Shown here: positions 26,184-34,783 of the stretch, one piece after another
Layout of the letters: the number at the start of each line of letters is the position of its first letter
How positions within the stretch are numbered: position 1 is the stretch's first letter
NCBI GenBank assembly: GCA_025922875.1
Contig: JAICGZ010000006.1
Coordinates: 1-52,659 of the forward strand
DNA from: Pyrinomonadaceae bacterium
GTDB taxonomy: Bacteria > Acidobacteriota > Blastocatellia > Pyrinomonadales > Pyrinomonadaceae
Reading direction: 5' to 3'
DNA length: 52,659 nt
The notes under the pieces: generated by a model
Databases searched by the model: none
Told to the model about the DNA's origin: nothing
The model's input: the letters and a program-made list of their open reading frames with translations, nothing else
Translations under genes and position numbers: made by a program

Positions 26184-28935
26184 CGCCGCGCATTTCATCG
26201 AGCAGTTGCTGAATTCGTTGTTGCAGCAGTGTCGCCACTTTTTCGTAGGCGATTTCTTTATCTGTCTCATTTGAAACTATCTCTTGAGCGTCAATCGGTT
26301 TCCCGAAACGTATCTTTATCTTTGCCAGACGTAAGCGCCACGACTTGCGCGGCCAGATACGATAGGCTCCGTCTAACGCTATGGGCACGATTGGCAGCTT
26401 TAATTCCGTCGCCAGAATTGCGGCCCCCTTCTTGAACTCATTCAACTTTCCATCAAATGAGCGTTGGCCTTCAGGATAGATATTCAGGATCTTGCGCGCG
26501 CGCAGGCCCGCAGCGCCGACATGCATCGCCCTCACCAGTTGCATGTCGGGGTCGATGGGCACGACGTTGAATAGACGTGCAAGTTGGGCCATGACGGCAT
26601 TGTTAAAGTACTTGCTCGCACCGACGTGAAAAATGTCTTGTAGAACGCGGCGCGGATATGTCGAGCATAGAAGGAAACCATCTAGATAGCTCTGATGATT
26701 CGGGCAAATTAGATACGGCGGTTCGAGTTGGTTCAGAACTTCCTTGTTCTGCACATCCATACGAAACAAGAGACTTGCTCCGAGGTGAATCAGCCGTAGC
26801 CCAGCGTATGCAAACAACACAATTCCTGGCTTCAGGCCTAGGAGTTGCTTCACATCCGGCAATTCCTCCGGTCTTCCAGCCAATAGATCCCGCCAGCTGA
26901 ATTCCGGACTGGTGCGGCCCAATAATGGTGGCCCACCGTTGATCTTTGCGTCCGCTAACTGAACCAACTCGCCTACTGTCTGGGCAGACGATACTTCTTC
27001 CGGCTTGAGTTCGATGCCTAACCTTCGTTCGACGCCCATAACACATTCAGCGCGTGCCAGCGAATCGAGCCCCAGATCAATTTCAAAGTTCATCTGCGGA
27101 TGAATCACCTCAATATCGTGAACGTGCTCTTTTATAACCGCGGCTATGGCTCGTCCGGCTGGAGAATCGGTCAATGCCCGATCCTCGCTGAGGACAATGG
27201 CTTTGGACCATCGCCTGTTGTTGTCTCCTTGCTCTCTCAGTGCCTCGAGCTGGCCTCTAAGATCGAATCGCTGTATTTTGCGCGTTGTTGTGCGCGGTAA
27301 TGGCTCAGCGCGAAGAACAAAATCGTGCACACGCTGGTGTTCAGGCAGTTCACGACCGAGGTTTTCCAACTCCCAAACAACCCAGTGGCGCGCACTACTG
27401 ATGTGTTGAGTTTTGAGATATTCGAAGTTCGGCACAACGACAGCACACAGCTTTTCCGCTCCTTTGAACTGACTTGACTCGTCTCTTATACCAAGTACGC
27501 AAACTTCACTGACAAACGGTGAGCGTTCGTAATGGGCCTCAACATCCTCCGGAAAAACGTTCTTGCCGGAGGGCAGCTTAATCACATCTTTCTTGCGCCC
27601 GACAATATAGAGATGTCCTTGTTCATCAAACCGTCCCAGGTCGCCAGAGCGAAACCATCCATCGCTCGTAAATACTTCGCGGTTAGCTTCAGGATTCTGG
27701 TAATAGCCGGACATTACCACCGGTCCGCGAATCAACACTTCGCCGATCCCATCGTCCCCCGGTTGCTCTATCTGGACCGCGACACCATTCAGCGGGGTGC
27801 CCACCGAACCGATCTTGTTGTCGTCGAAGCGGGTAACTGTCACCGCACCGCCGCTCTCTGTCAGACCATAACCCTGCAAGATAGTGAAACCTAAGTTATG
27901 AAAATCCCTGGCGACGTTCTCGTCGAAGCTGGCGCCGGCGGAAACTGCGAGCCTTAGCTTTCCGCCGAAAGACTGATGAATACGCCTGAAGAAAAATCGG
28001 CCGGCATTCAACCCAAACCGGCGCAGCCAGCCATTGATAGCCAACATGACTCGAAACAAAAAACGGAGTGGCGTCGCTTGGGCACCCACCGCATCAAATA
28101 TCTTTTTATGAAACAGGTACCATAGCCGCGGAACTCCAACCAGGGCTGTCGAACCGCTCTTGCTCAATCCTCGTTCAATCCCGGCGCTGCTCAACTCGGC
28201 GAGATAAACGACACGCGCTCCTATGATCGTAGCCAGCCAAAGATTTACGATTTGTGAGTAGGCATGAAAAAGCGGCAGGAGGCTGAGGATCACCTCTCGG
28301 TCGCTAATATGCAGTACCTCCTGAATCTTGTTGCTTTGAGCGTAGATGTTACCGTGGGTGAGCGGCACGGCTTTTGGAACTCCAGTTGTACCGGACGTAT
28401 ATATGAGAACTGCCAGGTCTTCTGCTCTAGCGGGTGGTGGAGCTTCTTTGAATTCCTTCGGCGCCGGAGTCTCTACCCAATCTTCAAAACTGGCAAGGCC
28501 GTTCAATTGATTGAGAGGTCGTAGGGCCACTGCGGGAATGTTGTGGCCCATTAGCTCGCAGGCTGCGTGAAACTTATCTAATGAAGTTGGTGAAACAAAT
28601 GCGAGTTTCGCTTCGGAGCTTTTAAGAAAGGCGGAGAGTGCTTGGGTTGTCGCGGCGGGATCCAGCGGTGTAACCACCGCACCTCGAAAAATGATACCGA
28701 GATAGACAATTGCCCAATTGGGATGGTTCTCGCCGATTAGTGCTACCCGGTCGCCAAAAGCAATTTTTTCCTGAGTTAGACGATACGCAAGGCTGCGTAT
28801 CTGGGCCAGCATTGAGCCGAAGGTAATTGTCTTACCTTCGGGCCCGATGACCATCATCGCTACTTTGTCAGGCCGAATGCTGGCCGCCGCTACGACTTGC
28901 TGGCAGAAGGTCTCTTGTTGTGAGGGTGCTTCCAT
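26158..28935 (-). CDS. Acyl-AMP ligase-ACP-PlsC acyltransferase fusion
   Basis: 925 residues. Residues 1-560 are a long-chain acyl-AMP ligase (VLIYTSGTTGVPKAVPLTH, GYGLTESGGAVT, GWFRSGDLG). About 590-670 is an acyl carrier domain with the phosphopantetheine Ser in DLGLDSLARAEC. About 700-915 is a 1-acylglycerol-3-phosphate acyltransferase (PlsC) domain with NHQSYLD (HX4D) and YPEGQRS. The enzyme would activate a fatty acid, load it on its own carrier, and pass it to a glycerophosphate or lysolipid. The layout recalls E. coli Aas, but with an internal ACP. It is probably membrane-associated. Its 3' end overlaps the kinase-fusion gene tail to tail. It likely puts the acyl chain made or recycled by this locus into a membrane lipid; this is inferred. 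Confidence 0.88.
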   Translation of the reverse strand: MEAPSQQETFCQQVVAAASIRPDKVAMMVIGPEGKTITFGSMLAQIRSLAYRLTQEKIAFGDRVALIGENHPNWAIVYLGIIFRGAVVTPLDPAATTQALSAFLKSSEAKLAFVSPTSLDKFHAACELMGHNIPAVALRPLNQLNGLASFEDWVETPAPKEFKEAPPPARAEDLAVLIYTSGTTGVPKAVPLTHGNIYAQSNKIQEVLHISDREVILSLLPLFHAYSQIVNLWLATIIGARVVYLAELSSAGIERGLSKSGSTALVGVPRLWYLFHKKIFDAVGAQATPLRFLFRVMLAINGWLRRFGLNAGRFFFRRIHQSFGGKLRLAVSAGASFDENVARDFHNLGFTILQGYGLTESGGAVTVTRFDDNKIGSVGTPLNGVAVQIEQPGDDGIGEVLIRGPVVMSGYYQNPEANREVFTSDGWFRSGDLGRFDEQGHLYIVGRKKDVIKLPSGKNVFPEDVEAHYERSPFVSEVCVLGIRDESSQFKGAEKLCAVVVPNFEYLKTQHISSARHWVVWELENLGRELPEHQRVHDFVLRAEPLPRTTTRKIQRFDLRGQLEALREQGDNNRRWSKAIVLSEDRALTDSPAGRAIAAVIKEHVHDIEVIHPQMNFEIDLGLDSLARAECVMGVERRLGIELKPEEVSSAQTVGELVQLADAKINGGPPLLGRTSPEFSWRDLLAGRPEELPDVKQLLGLKPGIVLFAYAGLRLIHLGASLLFRMDVQNKEVLNQLEPPYLICPNHQSYLDGFLLCSTYPRRVLQDIFHVGASKYFNNAVMAQLARLFNVVPIDPDMQLVRAMHVGAAGLRARKILNIYPEGQRSFDGKLNEFKKGAAILATELKLPIVPIALDGAYRIWPRKSWRLRLAKIKIRFGKPIDAQEIVSNETDKEIAYEKVATLLQQRIQQLLDEMRGANPRPGIR

Positions 28936-29160
28936 AGCTCTATCGGAACAGTATCATAATGAGTATTCGCCGAATCCGGCTAAGATTTTAGGTCCAACGC
29001 TGTCCCACTGATCCTAATCCTTCCTGTCCAGATAGCAAAAGGACGCCGAAGACCATGCGAAACAATCGCGATTCCGGCGGGCACATTGTGGTATTAAGCG
29101 TCCGTCTGGTTCTCGCACACGACCAGTTGGCAGGATAGGCAATGGACCGATCAAGATCGA

Positions 29161-29216
29161 GATTCTGAAACCATTTTTAACAGCCAAGCACGAAAGCCAC
29201 AGCAAGGCTGGCAGAC

Positions 29217-29223
<7 letters not shown>
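29161..29223 (+). pseudogene. Remnant of the 3' end of a TOTE-type helicase gene
   Basis: Read in frame from 29161 the sequence encodes DSETIFNSQARKPQQ and five more residues to a TAG. This matches the last residues of the 951-residue helicase (DSETILKSQPREQVQ). Similarity runs on through the 3' flank into the tRNA repeat, so about 205 bases (29161-29367) align with 5763-5965. Upstream of 29161 the match fades; 29100-29160 shows only patchy resemblance. A related helicase element once ended here and has been lost or replaced. Confidence 0.65.
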
Positions 29224-29397
<174 letters not shown>

Positions 29398-29687
29398 AAA
29401 ATCGCAGGTTTTCAAAAACCTGACAAAACTCACATTCTTAATTCCGCATTGTCCGCTAAATCCGCTCTAGCCGCCTGTTCCGCACTCAATTGTGAGGGCA
29501 ACTATGCGGGCAATTTGGAGGGACATATTAACACGTCATTTCAAAATTACGCACCGGCGAACGTTCATAACCGGGGCCAAGAGAAAACATCCATGGATGG
29601 AGCATAACAGTTGTGCGTAGCTCGTGCTAACCCAAACTCAGCTGGTCCAGGTTGTCTGCATCTCAAAACGTGGAATGTAATTATGGG
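29398..29687. other. Intergenic upstream of tRNA-Val
   Basis: No gene recognised. A short perfect hairpin (aggtttt/aaaacct with a 2-base loop) lies just upstream of the tRNA 5' end. The tRNA promoter must lie here but is not obvious. The plus-strand open frame crossing the tRNA is not a gene. Confidence 0.4.
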
Positions 29688-30374
29688 CTATCCTTTTTTT
29701 ATCATAGTTCCCTCTTTGGGCCTGGGAAAGAAACCTTGCTCTGCGGCAATTTGGTCAAGTTGGTACTTCGTATCAGCCCTCCCTCCGTAGTTCCCTACTT
29801 TAACCGAGAACGTAAAACCGATTTGTTTGCTCATTGGATCATATGACATTTCAAGTGGCCAGCTGCTCACCAGTTGTGTTTCTGGTTTGCTGCGAAACTC
29901 CTTGATTGTCTTGGGGAGGGTCAATATGGCAGTACCAATTGCCAAGATACCGCCCAGCACGCCTATGATTATGCCAGCTCGGTCAATCCTCTTGATGAAC
30001 TTCTTCTTCTGTTCTTCAAGATCCTGTTCCACCCGATTCAGTGTGGTAGTCAACGCCTGCGTGTTTGTGTTTAAGGCTTGAATTTCCGAGTGTTCGTGCT
30101 GAGCCACTGTCACTGGCGAAGTCGTGACAAACTCTTTCAAGTCACTAATTTCTTTTTGAATCTCATCCTTGTGTGCGGCGAGAGCAGCGTCTAAATTCTT
30201 TGATTCGATAGAACCGATGCGCTGTTCTAACAGTGAGAGTCTTTCATCGGAACGTTCCATGACCCTAACCAATTCCTGCTTGGTCTCATTTAGCTGGTCG
30301 CGCAGCAAACGGATCTCATCATGACCATTGCCACGCTTGTTGCGCTTATGGTTTGGCTCTTGATTGTGCGACAT
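29688..30374 (-). CDS. Coiled-coil membrane protein of unknown function
   Basis: 228 residues. The first 20 are hydrophilic and basic. Residues 20-130 are heptad-like coiled coil (IRLLRDQLNETKQELVRVME, LNRVEQDLEEQKKKF). One membrane helix spans about 134-153 (AGIIIGVLGGILAIGTAI). A C-terminal domain of about 70 residues follows that may be a small beta fold (IGFTFSVKVGNYGGRADTKY). With no signal peptide the coiled coil is probably cytoplasmic and the tail outside. The ATG follows tgaggtgccgag. I do not recognise the family. It is the first gene upstream of the tRNA on the non-island side and has no functional link to its neighbours that I can see. Confidence 0.6.
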   Translation of the reverse strand: MSHNQEPNHKRNKRGNGHDEIRLLRDQLNETKQELVRVMERSDERLSLLEQRIGSIESKNLDAALAAHKDEIQKEISDLKEFVTTSPVTVAQHEHSEIQALNTNTQALTTTLNRVEQDLEEQKKKFIKRIDRAGIIIGVLGGILAIGTAILTLPKTIKEFRSKPETQLVSSWPLEMSYDPMSKQIGFTFSVKVGNYGGRADTKYQLDQIAAEQGFFPRPKEGTMIKKG

Positions 30375-30937
30375 CTCGGCACCTCACAAACTTATAAGCA
30401 TCTTGTGAGTTCGCCCAAGAATGTCGTTGATTTGATCGCTGGAGAAGAGATTTTGCACTTTGGTGGGTCCTAAGACGAGTAGTGTGGGAACGGGCATTTA
30501 TATCACCTCGCGGGCACGGCTCAAGCAAATTTTCGATGATTAAGCGTTATGTCGGCGCTGCGTCCGGAACTTTATATGTTGTCCCACACTGTAGGCAGAC
30601 CCAGGAGTGAATCCACTCATCCAGCTTTTCTGGATATTCACTTCTTGCTCTATCTAAGGCCCGCAAATTGTGCGTCCGGAAATCACCTGTGGCTGGGCCA
30701 TGGGAGGACCGTTGCGAAATATTCTGTAGTTGGACAAGACTACTGGTGCTGAGATTGGGTAATTAGTAATGTCGGGTGAGGTACGTTAGGACTCGTACTT
30801 CTATTTCACAGACAAACGTTACAGGAGCCACTTTAATCTTCGGCCATCCAGTGTCAACAGGCAGAATTGTTTTGCCCTCTTCGCGCAAAGCGAGCGCGGT
30901 AATGTGGTAGCTCGGCTGCTGACAGCGTGGTCGTGTT
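30375..30937. other. Intergenic region without a clear gene
   Basis: 563 bases. A start-less minus-strand frame at about 30547-30768 ends in CLQCGTTYKVPDAAPT and reads like the tail of a small protein with a Cys pair. It has no upstream start and an in-frame stop, so it may be a gene remnant. Nothing else is recognised. Confidence 0.35.
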
Positions 30938-31546
30938 TTATCTTAATTCTGAAAGTGGTCTATCGGCCGCGCCCGCTTCTCCCTTTGCAACATCGCCGCC
31001 TTTATGAACTGAAGATTGAACGTATGCATCGCCCCAATACGTAATCTTGCCGCCATTGCTCACGCTGGCGACCATAGACGCGCGTGGACTCGTGAAGATG
31101 CGGCCACCCTGATCGATTGAAGCGCTAACACGCTCCGCGTTAATTGAGCGAAGATCGATCGTGCCGCCGTTGCTGACTGCGACTGTTATCTCTGCCTGCT
31201 GTGGGAAGTTTCCGCGGCTTTCAATGATGCCGCCGTGCGCCACTGAGATTTTGGCGAGGTGTGGAGTAACAATCTCGACTTCGAGATTGTATCCCTTCGG
31301 ACACCGGCTCGTGCATTTGTCGATGACAAGCAAACCTCCACTCTCGATCGAAACACTTGAATAGTCGCGGCTGCCACTGACGAAAGTTATTTGCTGAGTT
31401 GGACCATGTCGAAGAGTTACCTTACCGCCGTTTCGCAACTCAACTGAACCGAACGGCGAAACCGGAACCGTCTGCGCCATGAGTGGCGACATTAAAAACG
31501 CAAAGGCGGCGAGGTGAATAGCGACCAGTAAAGTTAAAGCGCGCAT
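30938..31546 (-). CDS. Secreted GIN-domain (DUF2807) protein
   Basis: About 202 residues from the ATG at 31546, which follows aggagaagacc; an upstream in-frame start would add 29 non-signal residues. A signal peptide covers about 1-25 (LTLLVAIHLAAFAFLMSPLMAQ). The rest is a repeating beta pattern of the putative auto-transporter adhesin head GIN family: ISVAHGGIIESRG, VAVSNGGTIDLRS, ASIDQGGRIFTS, ASVSNGGKITYWG, each a turn of a right-handed beta-helix-like fold. Two Cys in DKCTSRCPKG may form a disulfide. It is probably periplasmic or on the cell surface. The function of the family is unknown. It lies downstream of the M28 peptidase gene but is separated from it by a terminator. Confidence 0.75.
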   Translation of the reverse strand: MRALTLLVAIHLAAFAFLMSPLMAQTVPVSPFGSVELRNGGKVTLRHGPTQQITFVSGSRDYSSVSIESGGLLVIDKCTSRCPKGYNLEVEIVTPHLAKISVAHGGIIESRGNFPQQAEITVAVSNGGTIDLRSINAERVSASIDQGGRIFTSPRASMVASVSNGGKITYWGDAYVQSSVHKGGDVAKGEAGAADRPLSELR

Positions 31547-31641
31547 GGTCTTCTCCTGTAGTTGTGAGATCCGTTGTTGAGAGAGCAGTATCTGCCGTGT
31601 GACGCAAAAAGACAAGCATTTTTGCCGGGCCACATTAAACT

Positions 31642-31670
31642 AAAAAAAGGGCGCCAAAACGGCGCCCTTT
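31642..31670 (-). terminator. Rho-independent terminator of the M28 peptidase gene
   Basis: A perfect 10-base stem (aaagggcgcc at 31646-31655, ggcgcccttt at 31661-31670) with a 5-base loop. On the minus strand it ends in a run of seven T (31642-31648). It lies 25 bases past the peptidase stop. Confidence 0.9.
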
Positions 31671-31694
31671 AAACCACGAACTAATGATCTCAAT

Positions 31695-34028
31695 TCAGAA
31701 AGAAAATGATTTCGCGAGAAAAGTGATATCCGGCGTGGCGGTCCCCGGCTGAGATTGCCCGTTCGACTGTGAACCTCCGATCGGTGGTAAACCGTAGGAT
31801 TGATCGACGAGCCTGATCTTTAATGGCTCCGAGGCTCTGACGTGCAACTGCAATTCCACACCTTGTTGCGGGAATCCATCTATGTTTAAGCCCCACTGAT
31901 TTGAAGAGCCCGCCTCGTCGATCACCTTGTTGTTGAGCATCGTCCGCACGACCTGGGCGTTCGAATCCAAATAAACAGAAAGCAAACCCGCCTGCCTCGG
32001 TGAAGAAACTCGCATTCGAAGAGCACGCACACCGTCAACGGATTTGTCTTCAATCACCGAAAGTTCAGGCGCGGGCAATGAGGCAGCTGGCGCAGAACTA
32101 AGCGAATACTGTTTTGACGTTTTTGCGTAAGCAAAGTCTGCTAACGTTCCTTTTACCTCGTTTCCGGTGAAGAATTGTGACGTGCGCTCATCACGATTGG
32201 TAAGGTCGCTGGCCCACACTGCCTTTCCGGTATCCGCATTCAGAGCGTAAAGAATACGATTCGATGATCTCTCCGCGTTTACTGGATTAGTCACAATTCC
32301 CGCCGCAAGCAGGATGACAGCCGCCGCGACAGCCACTCCCGGCAGAACCCATTTGAACGGCGCAGTGATTAAGCGAAAGTGCGGCAGAAGGAGCCCGAAC
32401 AGCAGTACTACCATCGCGATTACCACTAACGTCCAGTCAAGCGTGAGGCCAATGAAGATTTGATAAATGACGGGAACCACGAGGACGATTACGGGCAGTG
32501 CACACAAACTCAGAACCAGCGAATGGACCAGGCTGCTTCTCTTCTTACTCTCAGGCGCAAATATCATCCAGCCGAGACCGATCAGACTGAACAAGAGCGG
32601 CCAGTGAAAAAGAAAAGTTCCGCCGGGCAGGAAAATCGTGGTGATCACCATCAGAATCAACCACCACAGCAACGCTCCAACCGCCAGGCTTTCGACTCCC
32701 GCTCGATTGCGCACCAGAGCATAAACCGCAGCAGTTGTCGCTATGGCCAAGCAAACAAAACTCCAGAGAAACAATCGACTCTGAGTGGCTTCGGCTGACG
32801 AACCATCGCGAATCATCCACACAGCTTTCCAGAGTAACCAGCCGATCAGTGACGCAACGACAATACTCACGAACAGAGAAAGAAAGCCCCACGCGATTCC
32901 GCGAACTGTCAGCTTCTGCTTTCGAAGACCAAAAACTAAAAGCGTCACAAACAACGCGCAAACAAACAGCGTCAATGGTATCACCCAAACACTTGAATAA
33001 CGGACCAACAGGTTCCCAAACAGATCGAAGTAAACTGCATTTCTCTCTCTTGTCTGGCTGAGATCCAGATTTCCGAAATGACGTGCGAGCGCCAGCGCAT
33101 ACGATCCCTGATGCTGAAGACTGTTTTCGTCCAGCCCTTGCAGGTTGTCGAGCGGAGTGTGATAGCGATTGATACCGTCGATATTGGCAAAGTTGAGTCC
33201 GGACATTCCCGCTTGTTTAAAGACGGTCAGGTCCGTATCGTTCGGCAGCAATTTGTAGATCTCGTAAGACAACGAATGCGCAACCGGAGCCGGCGCGGCC
33301 TCGGCAAACTGTTCGATCAGCCATCCGTTATCGTCGGTACTCTCAAACATGATTACCGGACCACTGTTGCCGCGCGCTTCGAAGTTGAGCACCACTCCTA
33401 CTTCCCTGGCCCAGGGATGTTCACCCGCAAACGCGCGTGCGCCGAGCAAGCCATTCTCTTCACCATCGGTGAGGAGAAAGACGACGTCGTTCTTTAGCGG
33501 CGGACCGGACTTAAGAGCCCTGAGCGTCTCGAGCAACGAGGCCACGCCCAAACCATCATCACTGGCGCCGAAGCTATTGAATGCTGAATCGTAATGCGCG
33601 ACCAACAGCACTGCCTTGCCGCTGGCCGTACCTTTGAACCGGGCGAGAATGTTCTGAACGGTTGCTACTTCCAGCGGTGGTCCCTTGTCGATAGTTATAG
33701 TTGCTTGTTGAATTTGCGGCTCAAGACCGGCCGCGGACAACTCTCTCACAAGGTAGTCTCTGACGACCGCGTGTTCAGTGGAACCGAGAGGATGCGGTTT
33801 CTCGGCAATCACGGCAACATGCCGGACTGCACGACTGGCGGAAAATGAGTCTGGGGAGACGGAAGCGGAGGCTGCTCCAGGTGGATCGTGTTCACGAACA
33901 CTAAAAATCGCGGCCACCGTAAGGAAAAGAGCTACGAGAATCGCCCTTACACACTCTTCCCTGATCAAGTAGCCTGTTTTCCAGTTAATGGCTGACGAAT
34001 TGACCCAAGCCATGATGTTGCCCCGCAT
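31695..34028 (-). CDS. Membrane-anchored M28 family metallopeptidase
   Basis: 777 residues from the ATG at 34028. An upstream TTG (34058) lies inside a repeat and is unlikely; an ATG at 34013 is an alternative. One membrane helix near residues 24-44 is followed by the M28 aminopeptidase domain (about 65-320) with zinc-site motifs VAHYDS, GASDDGLG, DGEENGLLGA and NFEARGNSG. The rest (about 335-580) has some eight hydrophobic helices, then a C-terminal beta domain (about 600-740). This layout is that of large membrane M28 peptidases (Fxna/ERMP1-like arrangement), with the catalytic domain outside. It sits next to the NRPS cluster but is separated from MbtH by a palindromic repeat. Any role in peptide maturation or resistance is speculative. 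Confidence 0.85.
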   Translation of the reverse strand: MRGNIMAWVNSSAINWKTGYLIREECVRAILVALFLTVAAIFSVREHDPPGAASASVSPDSFSASRAVRHVAVIAEKPHPLGSTEHAVVRDYLVRELSAAGLEPQIQQATITIDKGPPLEVATVQNILARFKGTASGKAVLLVAHYDSAFNSFGASDDGLGVASLLETLRALKSGPPLKNDVVFLLTDGEENGLLGARAFAGEHPWAREVGVVLNFEARGNSGPVIMFESTDDNGWLIEQFAEAAPAPVAHSLSYEIYKLLPNDTDLTVFKQAGMSGLNFANIDGINRYHTPLDNLQGLDENSLQHQGSYALALARHFGNLDLSQTRERNAVYFDLFGNLLVRYSSVWVIPLTLFVCALFVTLLVFGLRKQKLTVRGIAWGFLSLFVSIVVASLIGWLLWKAVWMIRDGSSAEATQSRLFLWSFVCLAIATTAAVYALVRNRAGVESLAVGALLWWLILMVITTIFLPGGTFLFHWPLLFSLIGLGWMIFAPESKKRSSLVHSLVLSLCALPVIVLVVPVIYQIFIGLTLDWTLVVIAMVVLLFGLLLPHFRLITAPFKWVLPGVAVAAAVILLAAGIVTNPVNAERSSNRILYALNADTGKAVWASDLTNRDERTSQFFTGNEVKGTLADFAYAKTSKQYSLSSAPAASLPAPELSVIEDKSVDGVRALRMRVSSPRQAGLLSVYLDSNAQVVRTMLNNKVIDEAGSSNQWGLNIDGFPQQGVELQLHVRASEPLKIRLVDQSYGLPPIGGSQSNGQSQPGTATPDITFLAKSFSF

Positions 34029-34046
34029 TAGTTGTTTAGGAAGAAA

Positions 34047-34114
34047 TTTCTCGCGCAAAGACGCAAAGCGCTGCCGCGTTTCTAACGGGTTTCTTTGCGC
34101 CTTTGCGCGAGAAA
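34047..34114. repeat. Dispersed palindromic repeat, copy A
   Basis: Two 22-base arms (34047-34068 and 34093-34114) are inverted copies with one mismatch, each carrying two gcgcaaag-like units. Four related copies lie at 42728, 44655, 45797 and 47765, all in intergenic gaps of the NRPS cluster. This copy separates the M28 gene from MbtH. Confidence 0.85.
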
Positions 34115-34138
34115 AAAACTACCCCCGACTTCCAACGT

Positions 34139-34735
34139 TTAACCGGCCGCTTCCTGTACCTTCTCTAAATGGCCGAGACCTTCGAGTGTCTTTAGATCGA
34201 TGTTTGCTATGCAGCGCACCTTGGTGTAGTCGAGAGTTAGACCACCCACCACTCGCACCTGACCTGTTCCCTCGTCGAAGTTGGCGTTGCTCAAATCAGA
34301 GGCTTCCTTGTCAACCTTCAGCCCGAGTTCCGTGCCGCCCTTCGTCTCTGTGAATTTAAGGCGCACGTAACCATTATCAAGCGCCTCTTTCAAGGCTTTG
34401 GCGGACGGCTCAGGACGCTGGCTGACTATGACCGGATGATCTCCCTCACACAGTCGATCAACGAGACTCGGGCCTCGCGGCGTTGGATCTGAAACTGGCG
34501 GAGGCGGCGGGTTGTTAGCCATCTCTTCCATTTTCTTCCTCAGGCTGAGCGGCCTCATGTCAGTCCATACTTCTTTGATGTAAGCGAGGCACTCTGCTTT
34601 CGGCCCGACTTTTCCAACCTCATTCCATCCCGGCGGATTTTCCTTGTATTCAGGCCAGATGGAATATTGTTCCTCATGGTTGACTACGACTTTGTAGATG
34701 GTTTTGTCTTCATCTTCAGAGTGTTGCATCGACAT
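34139..34735 (-). CDS. MbtH-like protein with C-terminal extra domain
   Basis: 198 residues against about 70 for normal MbtH. Residues 10-65 carry the complete MbtH signature: [20 protein letters not shown] and [10 protein letters not shown]. MbtH proteins bind and stabilise NRPS adenylation domains. A Pro-rich linker ([15 protein letters not shown]) leads to a domain of about 105 residues that I do not recognise, beginning [20 protein letters not shown] and rich in conserved-looking Gly and Asp ([15 protein letters not shown]). The ATG follows gaggaggagaac, a very strong ribosome binding site. It is the last gene of the minus-strand cluster. Its presence says the gene cut by the right edge is an NRPS with at least one MbtH-dependent adenylation domain. 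Confidence 0.9.
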   Translation of the reverse strand: MSMQHSEDEDKTIYKVVVNHEEQYSIWPEYKENPPGWNEVGKVGPKAECLAYIKEVWTDMRPLSLRKKMEEMANNPPPPPVSDPTPRGPSLVDRLCEGDHPVIVSQRPEPSAKALKEALDNGYVRLKFTETKGGTELGLKVDKEASDLSNANFDEGTGQVRVVGGLTLDYTKVRCIANIDLKTLEGLGHLEKVQEAAG

Positions 34736-34783
34736 TTTGTTCTCCTCCTCAATTAACTTCGCTAAAAGTGATTCGCGCTCGCG

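Noticed and set aside
30547..30768. Start-less minus-strand frame ending CLQCGTTYKVPDAAPT
   Set aside because: It looks partly gene-like but has no start codon and an upstream in-frame stop. At best it is a remnant; too weak to list as a gene.
31695..34028. M28 peptidase as a member of the NRPS cluster
   Set aside because: It has its own terminator and lies beyond MbtH with a palindromic repeat between. A link to the product is possible but unsupported.
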